Assembly: GCF_000236685.1 (NCBI RefSeq)
Contig: NC_016633.1
Coordinates: 2,728,001 to 2,792,000, forward strand
Reading direction: 5' to 3'
Length of the DNA stretch: 64,000 nucleotides
Source: Sphaerochaeta pleomorpha str. Grapes
Lineage (GTDB): Bacteria; Spirochaetota; Spirochaetia; Sphaerochaetales; Sphaerochaetaceae
The notes beneath the pieces are model-generated. The model saw only the letters and a program-made list of their open reading frames with translations, made no database searches and was not told the origin of the DNA. Position 1 is the first letter of the stretch. Each line of letters begins with the position of its first letter. Both the position numbers and the translations under genes were made by a program. Positions 9,225-17,920 of the stretch are shown here, piece after piece.

Positions 9225-10533
9225 GGCGTTCACCCCAGATTTTGGCAAGCGAGTTCAGTTCCTTGGGGTCTTTGAGTTTGAGTACTACGCATTGGCGGAT
9301 GCTTGCCTCGCTCTTTGCGATATCCTCGGCTAAAGCCTTGCAGGTCGGGGCCCCGCAGAGACCGCAGTCGATTCCAGGGAGAACTGCAAGGATTTGGCGA
9401 GCCTTTTCCATTTTATGGAGGGCTTTTGCCATATCCTTGTCGAGCTTCATTGTTGTCTTTGGTTTTGGCTGTTCCAGGTACAAATGAGGGCTTAAGCGTT
9501 CTGCTTGTCTCAAAATCCTCAACTCGAGTTCCTTCGGAAGTTTTTCCGGGAGACTCAGCGACCAATGCCGCAACCGCTCGATGGCAAGAAAACGATTCCT
9601 CACCGTTAAAATTCCCCCGGCACACCCCTGTGCACAGGCTTCGAGCTCGAGAAAGTCAAGGTTGTTGTCTTCTTCCTCCTCCAGTAATTCAAGGAACTCT
9701 ATGACATTGTGCATCTCATCCACGGCAAGGGATCTGCCTTTGATCGAACTGCATTGCCCCTTTACCAGACACCAGATGGCGGCTTCTGCGCTGCAAAGCG
9801 GAAAGGAGAAGGTGGTTTCCGTATCCTGTGCATAGAGCTTCCTGTTTTTGGTCAGGAGGCTGCGTATCATATTATAGGCGGTATCGAAATTGATGACACC
9901 CTGGAATAGGGTGTTGTCTTCAGAGCCCAACGTTTTGATCTGTGCTATTTTTGCAGCACAGGGGGTTATATAGAAAATACCGTTTTTTTCGCCCGGCGAT
10001 TCTGATTCAATTTCGGCTCTGGCAAACAATGCCACTATCTGGGCAGGGGTCCTTTTCCGGCTGAGGTTTTCCAATAGCAGCGGGTAACGAATCTGGATCA
10101 AGCGTTGCACTGAAGGGCAATAGTTGCTGATCAGCGGAAGTTCCTGGTTATTTTCCGTTGCCTCCATTAATTTTAGGATATCGACGCCTGTTTCGGCCAG
10201 ATAGAGGTGAGTAAATCCACAGTCGTAGAAAGCACGGCAAATCTGTTGCTGCGAATAGATTTCAGGAAACTGGGCAAAGAACACCGCTGGGATGATTGCA
10301 ACCCTGTTGGTATATTCCAGCAATTGCCCGAAAAGACTCTGTTCTATGGCCATCGCATTGTTTGGGCAGACAGCCATACACTGGCCGCAGTCGATGCAAC
10401 GTTCACTGATTATCTGGGCTTTTCCCCCGGAGATTCTGATTGCACCTGTGGGACAACGCTTCATGCAATGGGTGCACCCCTTACAGAGATCTTCCCTGAC
10501 ATACAGACTGTGGTGGAAGGGCTTTTCGCTCAC
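9187..10533 (-). CDS. FeFe-hydrogenase-like iron-sulfur protein (sensory-type)
   Basis: Domains in order: a 2[4Fe-4S] ferredoxin (Cys17/20/23/27 and Cys46/49/52/56), an iron-hydrogenase large-subunit core, and a C-terminal Fe-S domain with a C-x2-C-x4-C pattern followed by a distant Cys. The three H-cluster loops are present but non-canonical: SNYCPSV where catalytic enzymes have TSCCPxW, TPCAAK, and EACAQGCAGG. This resembles the group C/D hydrogenases thought to act as sensors rather than catalysts. The GTG start overlaps the ATPase stop (GTGA). It is the last gene of a three-gene operon. Whether it binds an H-cluster cannot be decided here. Confidence 0.8.
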   Translation of the reverse strand: MSEKPFHHSLYVREDLCKGCTHCMKRCPTGAIRISGGKAQIISERCIDCGQCMAVCPNNAMAIEQSLFGQLLEYTNRVAIIPAVFFAQFPEIYSQQQICRAFYDCGFTHLYLAETGVDILKLMEATENNQELPLISNYCPSVQRLIQIRYPLLLENLSRKRTPAQIVALFARAEIESESPGEKNGIFYITPCAAKIAQIKTLGSEDNTLFQGVINFDTAYNMIRSLLTKNRKLYAQDTETTFSFPLCSAEAAIWCLVKGQCSSIKGRSLAVDEMHNVIEFLELLEEEEDNNLDFLELEACAQGCAGGILTVRNRFLAIERLRHWSLSLPEKLPKELELRILRQAERLSPHLYLEQPKPKTTMKLDKDMAKALHKMEKARQILAVLPGIDCGLCGAPTCKALAEDIAKSEASIRQCVVLKLKDPKELNSLAKIWGERPTGATVQKGDRE

Positions 10534-10952
10534 GAATTTTCTCCCAGTTTGAAATACATGGATATTTTAGTATGGTCGCCTGCTTTCGTGTAGATATCGA
10601 GGCAATCACAGTTCTTTTTGATGTTCGACATCCCCATCCCTGCACCGTATCCCATTTCCCGAACTTCGGCACTGGCTGTCGACCATCCATCGGTCATCGC
10701 CAGCTCTAGGTCCTCTATTCCTGGACCCGTATCTATGGCCTCGATCGATACCCCTTCTTCCTCGATATTGCAAATAATTTTGCCACCATAGGAATGGGCA
10801 ATTATATTTACCTCTGCTTCAAAGGTTGCAACGATAATCTGCTTGATTTTTTGCGGAGAAATATCGAGTTGCTTCAACAGACGTTTAATTTCGCTGGAAG
10901 CAACCCCTGCAACAGAAAAATCCTTCGAGGGGACGGTAAATTCTTCATGCAT
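10530..10952 (-). CDS. RsbW/SpoIIAB-like HATPase
   Basis: A single GHKL-type ATPase domain of 140 residues, like anti-sigma-factor kinases. The N-box region is around the NIIAHSYGG segment, the G1 box is DTGPGIED, and the glycine-rich lid is YGAGMGMSNIKK. Proteins of this kind phosphorylate an antagonist on Ser or act as small histidine-kinase-like modules. No sigma factor or anti-anti-sigma partner is next to it. Its neighbours are a DRTGG protein 1 bp upstream and the hydrogenase-like protein overlapping downstream, a grouping I recall near hydrogenase genes of anaerobes. Confidence 0.82.
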   Translation of the reverse strand: MHEEFTVPSKDFSVAGVASSEIKRLLKQLDISPQKIKQIIVATFEAEVNIIAHSYGGKIICNIEEEGVSIEAIDTGPGIEDLELAMTDGWSTASAEVREMGYGAGMGMSNIKKNCDCLDIYTKAGDHTKISMYFKLGENS

Positions 10953-10953
10953 C

Positions 10954-11298
10954 TCAATATACCGGTTCTAACCCTTTTGCATACAGCAGCCCGCTAGCCT
11001 TGAAGAGAGAGAAAGGTGTGTATGCCAATGCGATATCCAGTTCCTTTGCCATATCTATCATGCTTTGGCTTGGCCTTTTATTTCTGACAAGCAAAATATT
11101 ACTGATATCACTCATTTCAGCGGTTCTGATTGACTGGTTGTTTGACAAACCGGTAATCAAGAGGATGTCGTCTTCCAGTAAGGTAAGTACATCGCTCATT
11201 AAATCGCTGGCAAAGCCACTTTTTACTTCCTGTTCGAGGTGAGATTCCCCGCAAACCAGAACTCCCTCTACGCTTGCAATGATGTCTTTCAATTTCAT
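10954..11298 (-). CDS. DRTGG-domain protein
   Basis: A 114-residue protein made of one DRTGG-type domain, a fold of unknown function found beside CBS domains and in phosphotransacetylases. The pattern is an N-terminal LKDIIASVEG helix-strand, a FASDLMSDVL segment and an ITGLSNNQSIRTAEM stretch. It is the first gene of the operon with the RsbW-like ATPase and the hydrogenase-like protein. The putative -10 box lies only 7 nt before the ATG and there is no ribosome site, so its mRNA may be leaderless. Confidence 0.78.
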   Translation of the reverse strand: MKLKDIIASVEGVLVCGESHLEQEVKSGFASDLMSDVLTLLEDDILLITGLSNNQSIRTAEMSDISNILLVRNKRPSQSMIDMAKELDIALAYTPFSLFKASGLLYAKGLEPVY

Positions 11299-11305
11299 GG
11301 GGTCA

Positions 11306-11311
11306 AGTATA
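11306..11311 (-). promoter_or_regulatory. Extended -10 box of the DRTGG operon
   Basis: On the minus strand TATACT is preceded by TG-n, an extended -10 pattern. It ends 7 nt before the start codon, so transcription would begin at or next to the A of ATG. No clear -35 box is seen. Confidence 0.45.
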
Positions 11312-11342
11312 CCATGTCATGATTCAATGCGGTAGCAAAATA

Positions 11343-12299
11343 CTATTTTTGGCTACTGTTCTTTGCGTCTGTGTTGCTCTTAAGGGGTTTCAACAGGGCA
11401 AGCTTCAGTTTTTCCATGAATTCAGATTCGCTTTCCCCATTGGATTGTACCCTCTGCCCCTCAAATAGAGCTTCCAGTGAAATGACTGATTGAAACATAT
11501 GCAAGGCTTCCCTTTCGCCTTGATCAATATGGCCTTGAATGGCTTTCTGGTCGAAATTCAACGTACCGTTAAAAAAATTGCCCAGAGACTGCTGGGGAAT
11601 AATCTCCAGGAATCTGGCCTCTGGGAAATGGGTTCTATCGACAAGCCCCTTTTGCGATAGGTGGACGACGATGAACGTGCGTATACCTAATTCGTAGAGG
11701 TGACCGACCGGCACATTGTCTGTTACCCCTCCGTCCAAAAACCGCTCAGTACCTATGGTTTCAACGGGGAAAACGAGCGGTAGCGCAGAACTGGCGAGCA
11801 AGATCGACTCGGCCAACTTTTTAGGGCAATCATTGAGCAAAAATGACTTGCTTTTCATTTCCGTGCAAGAAAAACAGGTTGCATAGGTTTGGACCCGGCA
11901 GTTTGGCAACACAGGATCGGTGGTATGGTTTTCGATAATCTCCCTCATTTTCTCCCTAGAGAAAACCCCTGAGGAAAGCTTGTTTGAGAGAGCGCGCAGG
12001 ACCTTTTCCTTGCTAAGGTTTGGAAAATCGGAAAAGAGTTTTTTGAACAGCCTTTCACCCTCTTCTTTCTCAAAGGTAAGGATATCCCTCTTTTTTAAGG
12101 AATCCCAGACAGCATGGCCGTTTCCGATATCTCCCATGGCGAACATACAGGCATTTACCGCCCCTACCGAGGTTCCCGCAACATGGGTTATCCTGTTTTC
12201 CAGGTTGGCTTTTCTCAAAGCTTGCCAGACTCCCAGCTGATAAGCTCCTTTTGCACCACCCCCTGCCAAAACCAAACCGATTCCTTTTGTCTCGTCCAT
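11343..12299 (-). CDS. Cytoplasmic patatin-like phospholipase
   Basis: A lipid acyl hydrolase with a Ser-Asp dyad. The glycine-rich oxyanion loop is GGGAKGAYQLG, the nucleophile elbow is GTSVG with S44, and the catalytic Asp lies in FLDGGVTDNVP. There is no signal peptide and no barrel, so it differs from the second patatin at 22-24 kb and resembles RssA-type proteins. The C terminus is charged and probably flexible. It lies 44 bp downstream of nothing obvious on its strand and is divergent from the ankyrin gene. A perfect TATAAT stands 8 nt before the start codon without a ribosome site. Confidence 0.9.
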   Translation of the reverse strand: MDETKGIGLVLAGGGAKGAYQLGVWQALRKANLENRITHVAGTSVGAVNACMFAMGDIGNGHAVWDSLKKRDILTFEKEEGERLFKKLFSDFPNLSKEKVLRALSNKLSSGVFSREKMREIIENHTTDPVLPNCRVQTYATCFSCTEMKSKSFLLNDCPKKLAESILLASSALPLVFPVETIGTERFLDGGVTDNVPVGHLYELGIRTFIVVHLSQKGLVDRTHFPEARFLEIIPQQSLGNFFNGTLNFDQKAIQGHIDQGEREALHMFQSVISLEALFEGQRVQSNGESESEFMEKLKLALLKPLKSNTDAKNSSQK

Positions 12300-12307
12300 T
12301 TGATGAA

Positions 12308-12337
12308 ATTATACGTCCTGATATAAGAAAAACACAA
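12308..12337 (-). promoter_or_regulatory. Promoter of the cytoplasmic patatin gene
   Basis: On the minus strand TTGTGT (12332-12337) and TATAAT (12308-12313) are 18 bp apart. The -10 box ends 8 nt before the ATG at 12299, which implies a leaderless or nearly leaderless mRNA. Confidence 0.6.
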
Positions 12338-12399
12338 GGAATCCTTTTCCTGCTTGTTCTTTCCTTTCAAAGGCTTTAATCTGGAGAAAGAGGCAGACA

Positions 12400-13881
12400 A
12401 TGACAAAAAGTGATAAAACTAAGGCGCTGGGTTGGGCTCTGAACCAAGCAGTGAACCAAGAAGATGTCAAAAAGGTAAAAGCCCTGGTATTCGAGGGAGC
12501 CGATGCGAACTTTGTCCCCGATACAACTATTCTGATGCATTGTGCTGCCACTACCTTCAACCTTGAACTGTTCAAGGCAATGATTACCGATATAAAGGTT
12601 CTGGAGACAAGAGACTCACGCGGCTGGAATGCCATGATGTATGCCTTGGAGGCAGGGAACCTTGCTGTCGTACGCTTTTGTGTCCAACAGGGAATCCCGG
12701 TCAATAATGATACAGACTATGATCAGCCTCTTTCCCTGGCAATTCAAGCCGGGCGGGTAGGCATTGTAAAATTCCTGCTAAAATCGGGAGCGCAGGTCAA
12801 TGCCGAGGACCTTCTGGGGAGAACCCCTATCATGCATGCACTTGCCAAGGGAAATACCGAGGTTGCCATGATGCTCGTGTCGCATGGATCTGATCTGTAT
12901 CATACAGACGCCCAGGGGAAAACAGTGCTTTCCTATGCATTGGAAAGTAACAGCCTGTCAGTGATAAAATATTCTTTGGAACTGGCGAAAATCCAATTGC
13001 CGTCCAATGTCCTTTTATTGGCAGTCAGGGCAAAGTCAGACCTTGACGTACTCAAATATCTGGTAAGCAAGGGAGCCGATATCCTTTTTGAGAGCAAGGA
13101 AGATCTCCCGGGCACCTTGCTCAGGGAAGCTGTGCTTTCCGGCAAGGAAGAAATTGTAAAATATCTTTTGAAACAGGGGGCCCCGATGGGAGAGAATATC
13201 CTTGAGATAGCCGCACGCAAAGGCAATCTGGATATTATCAAGCTCATCTACAAATACGAACCTCCCATGGGGAACAGGAAACGGGTTATCGATGCCGTTG
13301 TGCAGAGCGGAAGTGTCAAGTTGCTGATTTCCTTACTACCGGAGATCAAGACTATGGGCAGGGATGATCAGTATCATCTGCTTTTCGTTGCCGTTCGTTC
13401 GGGAAGCCTGAACATGTTTGAAATGCTCAGGGATGAACTTGACCTTGATGTGGATTGCCAGGACAGCAAGGGTTCCTCCTTGTTATTTGAAGCGGTAATC
13501 CTTGAAAAGGAAATACTCCCTCCTGGCAAGACTTTCCTTTCCAACGATGATTTCTCAAGGATTCGCCGCAATGTATCGGACCGTTTTGGACGCTATGAAC
13601 TCTTGAAAACCTTGGTTGAAAAAGAAAACCTTGAGGTTAACCACACCGATTGCGACGGTGTCTCTGCAATTATGGTTGCAGCGCGATATCTGAATTTCCC
13701 TGCTATCAGGTTTTTGGAGAAACACGGGGCAAGCCTCTACCAGAAGGATTCTCGCGATGTGAGTGCAGAAACCATTCTTATGGAAACCAAAATCAGCAAA
13801 ATCGACCAGCGTAAGCTGGAGAAAGTCATGGCCGAAGGTACGTGTTTAGGAAAAAGACCCTCAATTAGGCGCCACAAATAG
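12400..13881 (+). CDS. Ankyrin-repeat protein
   Basis: A 493-residue protein built largely of ankyrin repeats of about 33 residues. Clear copies are DSRGWNAMMYALEAGNLAVVRFCVQ, shown here only in part, and the repeats beginning at TDYDQPLSLAIQ, DLLGRTPIMHAL, DAQGKTVLSYAL and DCDGVSAIMVAA. There is no signal peptide or membrane span, so a cytoplasmic protein-binding scaffold is likely. The partner is unknown. An AGAGG site lies about 7 bp before the ATG. The end is basic (RPSIRRHK). Divergent to it is the cytoplasmic patatin gene. Confidence 0.85.
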   Translation: MTKSDKTKALGWALNQAVNQEDVKKVKALVFEGADANFVPDTTILMHCAATTFNLELFKAMITDIKVLETRDSRGWNAMMYALEAGNLAVVRFCVQQGIPVNNDTDYDQPLSLAIQAGRVGIVKFLLKSGAQVNAEDLLGRTPIMHALAKGNTEVAMMLVSHGSDLYHTDAQGKTVLSYALESNSLSVIKYSLELAKIQLPSNVLLLAVRAKSDLDVLKYLVSKGADILFESKEDLPGTLLREAVLSGKEEIVKYLLKQGAPMGENILEIAARKGNLDIIKLIYKYEPPMGNRKRVIDAVVQSGSVKLLISLLPEIKTMGRDDQYHLLFVAVRSGSLNMFEMLRDELDLDVDCQDSKGSSLLFEAVILEKEILPPGKTFLSNDDFSRIRRNVSDRFGRYELLKTLVEKENLEVNHTDCDGVSAIMVAARYLNFPAIRFLEKHGASLYQKDSRDVSAETILMETKISKIDQRKLEKVMAEGTCLGKRPSIRRHK

Positions 13882-13912
13882 GGCGGACGTCGCCTTAACC
13901 CATTTTTTACCT

Positions 13913-13940
13913 TTGAAAAACGGTTTCAAGAAGCTATACT
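13913..13940 (+). promoter_or_regulatory. glpK promoter
   Basis: TTGAAA (13913-13918) and TATACT (13935-13940) are separated by 16 bp, and the -10 box ends 24 bp before the glpK start. This is the only convincing promoter ahead of the long glpK-to-priA gene run. Confidence 0.6.
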
Positions 13941-13964
13941 ATCCCAAACAAATGGAGGTCTCTC

Positions 13965-15485
13965 ATGAAATATATTGGAGCGTTGGATCAGGGAACTACA
14001 AGTACCCGTTTTATACTTTTTGATACAAAGGGGTCGATTGTCGCATCAAACCAGCAGGAACACCAGCAGATATTCCCAGAACCGGGATGGGTGGAACATG
14101 ATCCGTGGGAAATCTGGGACAATGCCAGCGAATGTATCACCAAGACCTTGAGAAAAGTAGAAGCATCCGGCTCTGATATTTCCTGTGTCGGTATCACAAA
14201 TCAGCGTGAAACGATTGTTGCCTGGAATCCAAAAACGGGGAAAGTCTGGCATAATGCAATCGTATGGCAGGATCTTCGGGGATCAGAGCTGATCAATAAG
14301 CTGAAGGAAACGGTTGACTTGCCTTGGCTTACGGAAAAAAGCGGTTTGATTTTCAGCCCCTACTTTGCAGCCTCCAAGATTGCCTGGTTGCTTGATAATG
14401 TGTCTGGTTTGCGCCCGGAAGCGGAGAAAGGGAATGTTGTCTTCGGTACCATCGATACCTGGTTGACCTGGAATCTGACAGGGGGGAAAGCCCTTGTCAC
14501 CGATGTGACAAACGCCTCACGGTACATGCTTATGAATATCAAGACCTGCCAATGGGATGATGAATTGCTAGCCTTGTTCAGGGTGCCAAAATGTTCATTG
14601 CCTACCATCGTTCCCTCTTCTGGCGTAGTCTATGCCAATACCTCTACAAATGGACCTTTCCGTACTGAAGTCCCTGTCTGCGGAATTCTTGGGGACCAGC
14701 AGGCTGCCTTGTTTGGTCAGGCTTGTTTTACCGAAGGCCTGGGCAAGAGCACCTATGGAACCGGTTGCTTTTTATTGGTGAACACAGGGACTAAACTCTG
14801 CACTTCCAAATTAGGGCTTCTCACCACGGTAGCCTACCAGATAGGGGATGCTAAACCTGTCTATGCCCTGGAAGGGTCTGTGGCTGTCGCCGGGTCGCTG
14901 GTCCAGTGGGCCCGGGATAACCTAAAAATTGTAAGTTCCCCACAGGAACTGGACAAACTGGCCACCTCTGTGCCAGACTGCGGAGGTGTCTATATCGTTC
15001 CGGCGTTCAGCGGATTGTTTGCACCCTACTGGAGGTCTGAAGCCCGTGGGGTAATCGCAGGTCTTACCGGTTTTGCAACGAGGGCTCATCTATGCCGGGC
15101 AATATTGGAGTCCACCGCGTTTCAGGCAAACGATATATTTGAGTCTATGGAGGTTGATAGCGGAATCCATATGACCACCTTGAAAGTTGACGGTGGTCTC
15201 ACCAACAGTGAGCCACTTATGGAATTCCAGTCAGATTTGCTTGGTATCCCGGTAATCCGGCCCTTGGTTGTAGAGACTACTGCCTTAGGTGCGGCCTACG
15301 CTGCAGGGCTGTCTGTAGGTATCTGGAAAGATATGGATGAGTTGGCTTCCTATTGGAAAGAAGATAGGCGCTGGAAACCAACCATGGAGAAAAGTGTCAG
15401 GGATAAGAAAATACGATTATGGAGAAAAGCCGTAAGCCGTACCCTCAATTGGATTTCTGTCGATAGCGAAGAACTGGAGTCATAG
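13965..15485 (+). CDS. glpK: Glycerol kinase
   Basis: It phosphorylates glycerol to sn-glycerol 3-phosphate with ATP, feeding lipid synthesis and glycolysis. FGGY-family landmarks are the N-terminal phosphate loop DQGTTSTRFILFD, the glycerol-binding NQRETIVAWN region, LGDQQAALFGQ, and the C-terminal DGGLTNSEPLMEFQSDLLG. The 506 residues are normal length. GGAGG lies 6 bp upstream of the ATG. It is followed 1 bp later by cdaA, an unusual pairing that makes glpK the first gene of a housekeeping run. Confidence 0.96.
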   Translation: MKYIGALDQGTTSTRFILFDTKGSIVASNQQEHQQIFPEPGWVEHDPWEIWDNASECITKTLRKVEASGSDISCVGITNQRETIVAWNPKTGKVWHNAIVWQDLRGSELINKLKETVDLPWLTEKSGLIFSPYFAASKIAWLLDNVSGLRPEAEKGNVVFGTIDTWLTWNLTGGKALVTDVTNASRYMLMNIKTCQWDDELLALFRVPKCSLPTIVPSSGVVYANTSTNGPFRTEVPVCGILGDQQAALFGQACFTEGLGKSTYGTGCFLLVNTGTKLCTSKLGLLTTVAYQIGDAKPVYALEGSVAVAGSLVQWARDNLKIVSSPQELDKLATSVPDCGGVYIVPAFSGLFAPYWRSEARGVIAGLTGFATRAHLCRAILESTAFQANDIFESMEVDSGIHMTTLKVDGGLTNSEPLMEFQSDLLGIPVIRPLVVETTALGAAYAAGLSVGIWKDMDELASYWKEDRRWKPTMEKSVRDKKIRLWRKAVSRTLNWISVDSEELES

Positions 15486-15486
15486 A

Positions 15487-16308
15487 ATGTGGACTGATGC
15501 CCTGCAAAATTTCTTTTCGTTTATTCGTCCTGTCCTGGAAATAGGCGTGCTTGCCTGGTTCTTCTACCGGTTCTACGAAGCGATTGCCCAGACCAAGGCA
15601 CAGCAGATCATACGGGTGTTTGTCACCCTTTTTTCTGCCTATGCCTTGAGCTATATCCTCAAATTAGAGGTATTGCTCTGGTTCTTCAAGAATATAACGA
15701 TTCCTACTGCGATTTTTATCTGCATTGTCTACCAGCCTGAGCTGAGGAGATCCTTTACCCAGCTTTGGAGTGGAAGGAGCAGGATATTCCGCATTGGGAC
15801 GCAGACAACCAGTGGAGACCAGATTGATAGCATTCTCAATGCATGCAATGTGCTGGTAAATAAAAGAAGGGGAGCGCTCATCGTGTTCCCCCGGCGGCTG
15901 GGCATCAAAAACATCATAGACAGCGGGACCAGGGTCAACGCAGATCTCTCCACTTCGCTTATCCTGACAGTGTTCGACCATGATACCCCGCTCCATGACG
16001 GGGCGATGGTCATTCAGAACGGAAGGATTGTCGCTGCGGGGTGTTACCTTCCTTTGAGTGAACAGACGGATATCAAGAAGAGCTTTGGAACCCGGCACCG
16101 GGCTGCTTTGGGCATGGCCGAGGAATCGGATGCAGTCGTGTTGGTAGTCTCTGAGGAGACAGGGGCCATCAGCATGACGTATAATGCCAATCTGTACTAC
16201 GACCTTGACCCTTTGACTATCAAGCGTATGCTCTTGGCGTTGTTCAGTTATCATGATATAACCCCTGAAGAATTACAGCAGGAGGCATCCTCCGATGAAG
16301 CGGAATAA
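15487..16308 (+). CDS. cdaA: Diadenylate cyclase CdaA (c-di-AMP synthase)
   Basis: A membrane-bound enzyme that joins two ATP into cyclic di-AMP, the messenger controlling potassium and osmotic balance. Three predicted membrane spans occupy about residues 12-85. The DAC domain follows, with the catalytic DGA motif at 171-173 and the ATP-binding GTRHRA motif at 201-206. The length of 273 fits the family. The start lies 1 bp after the glpK stop with GGAG inside glpK. The YbbR gene overlaps its end by 14 bp, matching the common cdaA-cdaR pairing, in which the YbbR protein modulates the cyclase. Confidence 0.95.
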   Translation: MWTDALQNFFSFIRPVLEIGVLAWFFYRFYEAIAQTKAQQIIRVFVTLFSAYALSYILKLEVLLWFFKNITIPTAIFICIVYQPELRRSFTQLWSGRSRIFRIGTQTTSGDQIDSILNACNVLVNKRRGALIVFPRRLGIKNIIDSGTRVNADLSTSLILTVFDHDTPLHDGAMVIQNGRIVAAGCYLPLSEQTDIKKSFGTRHRAALGMAEESDAVVLVVSEETGAISMTYNANLYYDLDPLTIKRMLLALFSYHDITPEELQQEASSDEAE

Positions 16309-16708
16309 ATATTTCCAGAATCTGATCTATGACTGGCCGGCGAAAATCCTCTCGCTTGTCTTTGCCATAGGTATCTACCTGTTTATCCAGTATTCGACAA
16401 TCGGGGCCAGGGTGGTAACCATTCCCTTGAATGTGACCCTTCCTTCTTCCTATGTTGCAGAAAGCCTGGTTCCCAATTCGGTGGACATCAGTATCAAAGG
16501 AAATGATGATATCATCTATCTTATTGATCCTGACTACATTACAGCCTCTATCGATTTTTCGTTTGTAGGGGAAATCGGGATTGCCACCGCCCCGATTGTT
16601 CTTGATTATGAGGAGAATGTATTCAATAACGGGGGTATTTTCATCTCTGCGGAACCCTCTCAGGTCCGCATCCTTTTTGGTTTGAAACGGAGTGAAGGTA
16701 ATGATTGA
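16295..16708 (+). CDS. YbbR-domain protein (CdaR-like, single domain)
   Basis: The likely regulator of CdaA. The first 30 residues hold a basic start and one membrane span (the ILSLVFAIGIYLFIQ segment), and the remainder is an extracytoplasmic YbbR domain. At 137 residues there is room for only one YbbR repeat, while CdaR of Firmicutes usually has three or four. It overlaps cdaA by 14 bp and acpS by 8 bp, so translation is probably coupled. Confidence 0.85.
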   Translation: MKRNKYFQNLIYDWPAKILSLVFAIGIYLFIQYSTIGARVVTIPLNVTLPSSYVAESLVPNSVDISIKGNDDIIYLIDPDYITASIDFSFVGEIGIATAPIVLDYEENVFNNGGIFISAEPSQVRILFGLKRSEGND

Positions 16709-17075
16709 CGGAATCGGTATTGATGTTGTAAACATCGAACGAATGGCTTCCCTTTCCAGTACCGCACTGCATAGGCTTTTCCATGAGGCAGAGGTTGCCA
16801 ATGCCTTGCTTTTGTCCTCTGCTCCCAGTGCTGTACGAAACGAATACCTGGCAGGCCGCTTTGCCGCCAAAGAAGCTTTGGGCAAGGCCCTGGGGACGGG
16901 AATGGCAGGTTTTTCCCCTTCTGAGGTTTGTGTTGATTCTTTGGAAAACGGAAAACCTGTGATGAGACTTTTTGGTAAAGCAAAGGAATTGGTCAAAGAT
17001 CGTATGGTATTACTTTCTATTTCACATGATAATCCGGTGGCTACAGCCATTGTCCTGTTACAGGAGAATCCCTGA
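16701..17075 (+). CDS. acpS: Holo-[acyl-carrier-protein] synthase
   Basis: It transfers the 4'-phosphopantetheine arm from CoA to the serine of acyl carrier protein, activating fatty-acid synthesis. Family motifs are GIGIDVVNIERM at the N terminus, with the metal-binding Asp, and RFAAKEALGKALGTG with the second acidic ligand. The length of 124 is usual. ATG at 16701 is preferred to the GTG three codons earlier because the family begins at MIDGIG and a GTGAAGG site precedes it. It overlaps YbbR by 8 bp and truA by 1 bp. Confidence 0.93.
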   Translation: MIDGIGIDVVNIERMASLSSTALHRLFHEAEVANALLLSSAPSAVRNEYLAGRFAAKEALGKALGTGMAGFSPSEVCVDSLENGKPVMRLFGKAKELVKDRMVLLSISHDNPVATAIVLLQENP

Positions 17076-17920
17076 TGCCTCGTTCGAATTGGAACCGTCC
17101 GCCTCTAGAACCCCTTGCAGAGGGGAAACGCAGGATAATGTTGAAGGTAGCTTACAATGGTTCCCACTACAACGGCTGGCAGAAACAGACCAATGCACAT
17201 GCCGTGGTAGAGGAACTGGAACTTGCTGTCGAGAAGATGATACAGGAAAAGGTGCTCATCATAGGCAGTGGAAGAACTGACAGCGGGGTACATGCCGTCG
17301 GCCAGGTTTGTCATTTCGATGTCGAAAACAAGCGGATTGCAGGCACTTCCTTTGCCCCGGCTCTCAACAGGCTTCTCAACCGGGATATCCGTATTTTGGA
17401 AAGTGCAGAAGTGGGGGGTGATTTTCATGCCCGTTACACTTCCATGGGCCGCATGTATCGCTATTATTTCAAGGAAGAAAAGGATATTACCCCGTTTGAT
17501 GACCATCAAGTGGGCAAAATCCGTGCATTCCCGGATTTCTCGCTATTACAGGAATATGCTAAGGCGATTCAAGGTACCCATGATTTCACTACCTTTACGG
17601 CAAGCGGGGATCTTTGTCCCAGCAAGTGGAGGGATATCTATGAGTCCTATTGGTCGTATGAGAATGACCGGTGGGGATCCAAGGTCCTGGTCTATACAAT
17701 CTGTGGGAATGCTTTCCTCTACAAAATGGTCAGGTCGCTTGTAGGGTCGATGGTAGAGTATGCAGAGAAAAAGAGAAGTGCAAGCGAATTTTCCCAGGCA
17801 CTGGCAGACAAGGACCGCTTCAAGGCAGGGCGGACCGCAAGTCCCTGGGGGCTCTATCTATTCAGGATTTCCTATGATGAAAACGAATACGCATGGTTTG
17901 AGGAGAATAACGATGAATGA
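17075..17920 (+). CDS. truA: tRNA pseudouridine(38-40) synthase
   Basis: It isomerises uridines 38-40 in the anticodon arm of tRNA. The catalytic Asp is D69 in GSGRTDSGVHA. The N-terminal VAYNGSHYNGWQKQ and the ARYTSMGRMYRYYF segments are typical. The start at 17075 shares a base with the acpS stop. An internal ATG at 17138 would shorten it by 21 residues and remains possible. The next gene overlaps the end by 8 bp. Confidence 0.94.
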   Translation: MPRSNWNRPPLEPLAEGKRRIMLKVAYNGSHYNGWQKQTNAHAVVEELELAVEKMIQEKVLIIGSGRTDSGVHAVGQVCHFDVENKRIAGTSFAPALNRLLNRDIRILESAEVGGDFHARYTSMGRMYRYYFKEEKDITPFDDHQVGKIRAFPDFSLLQEYAKAIQGTHDFTTFTASGDLCPSKWRDIYESYWSYENDRWGSKVLVYTICGNAFLYKMVRSLVGSMVEYAEKKRSASEFSQALADKDRFKAGRTASPWGLYLFRISYDENEYAWFEENNDE

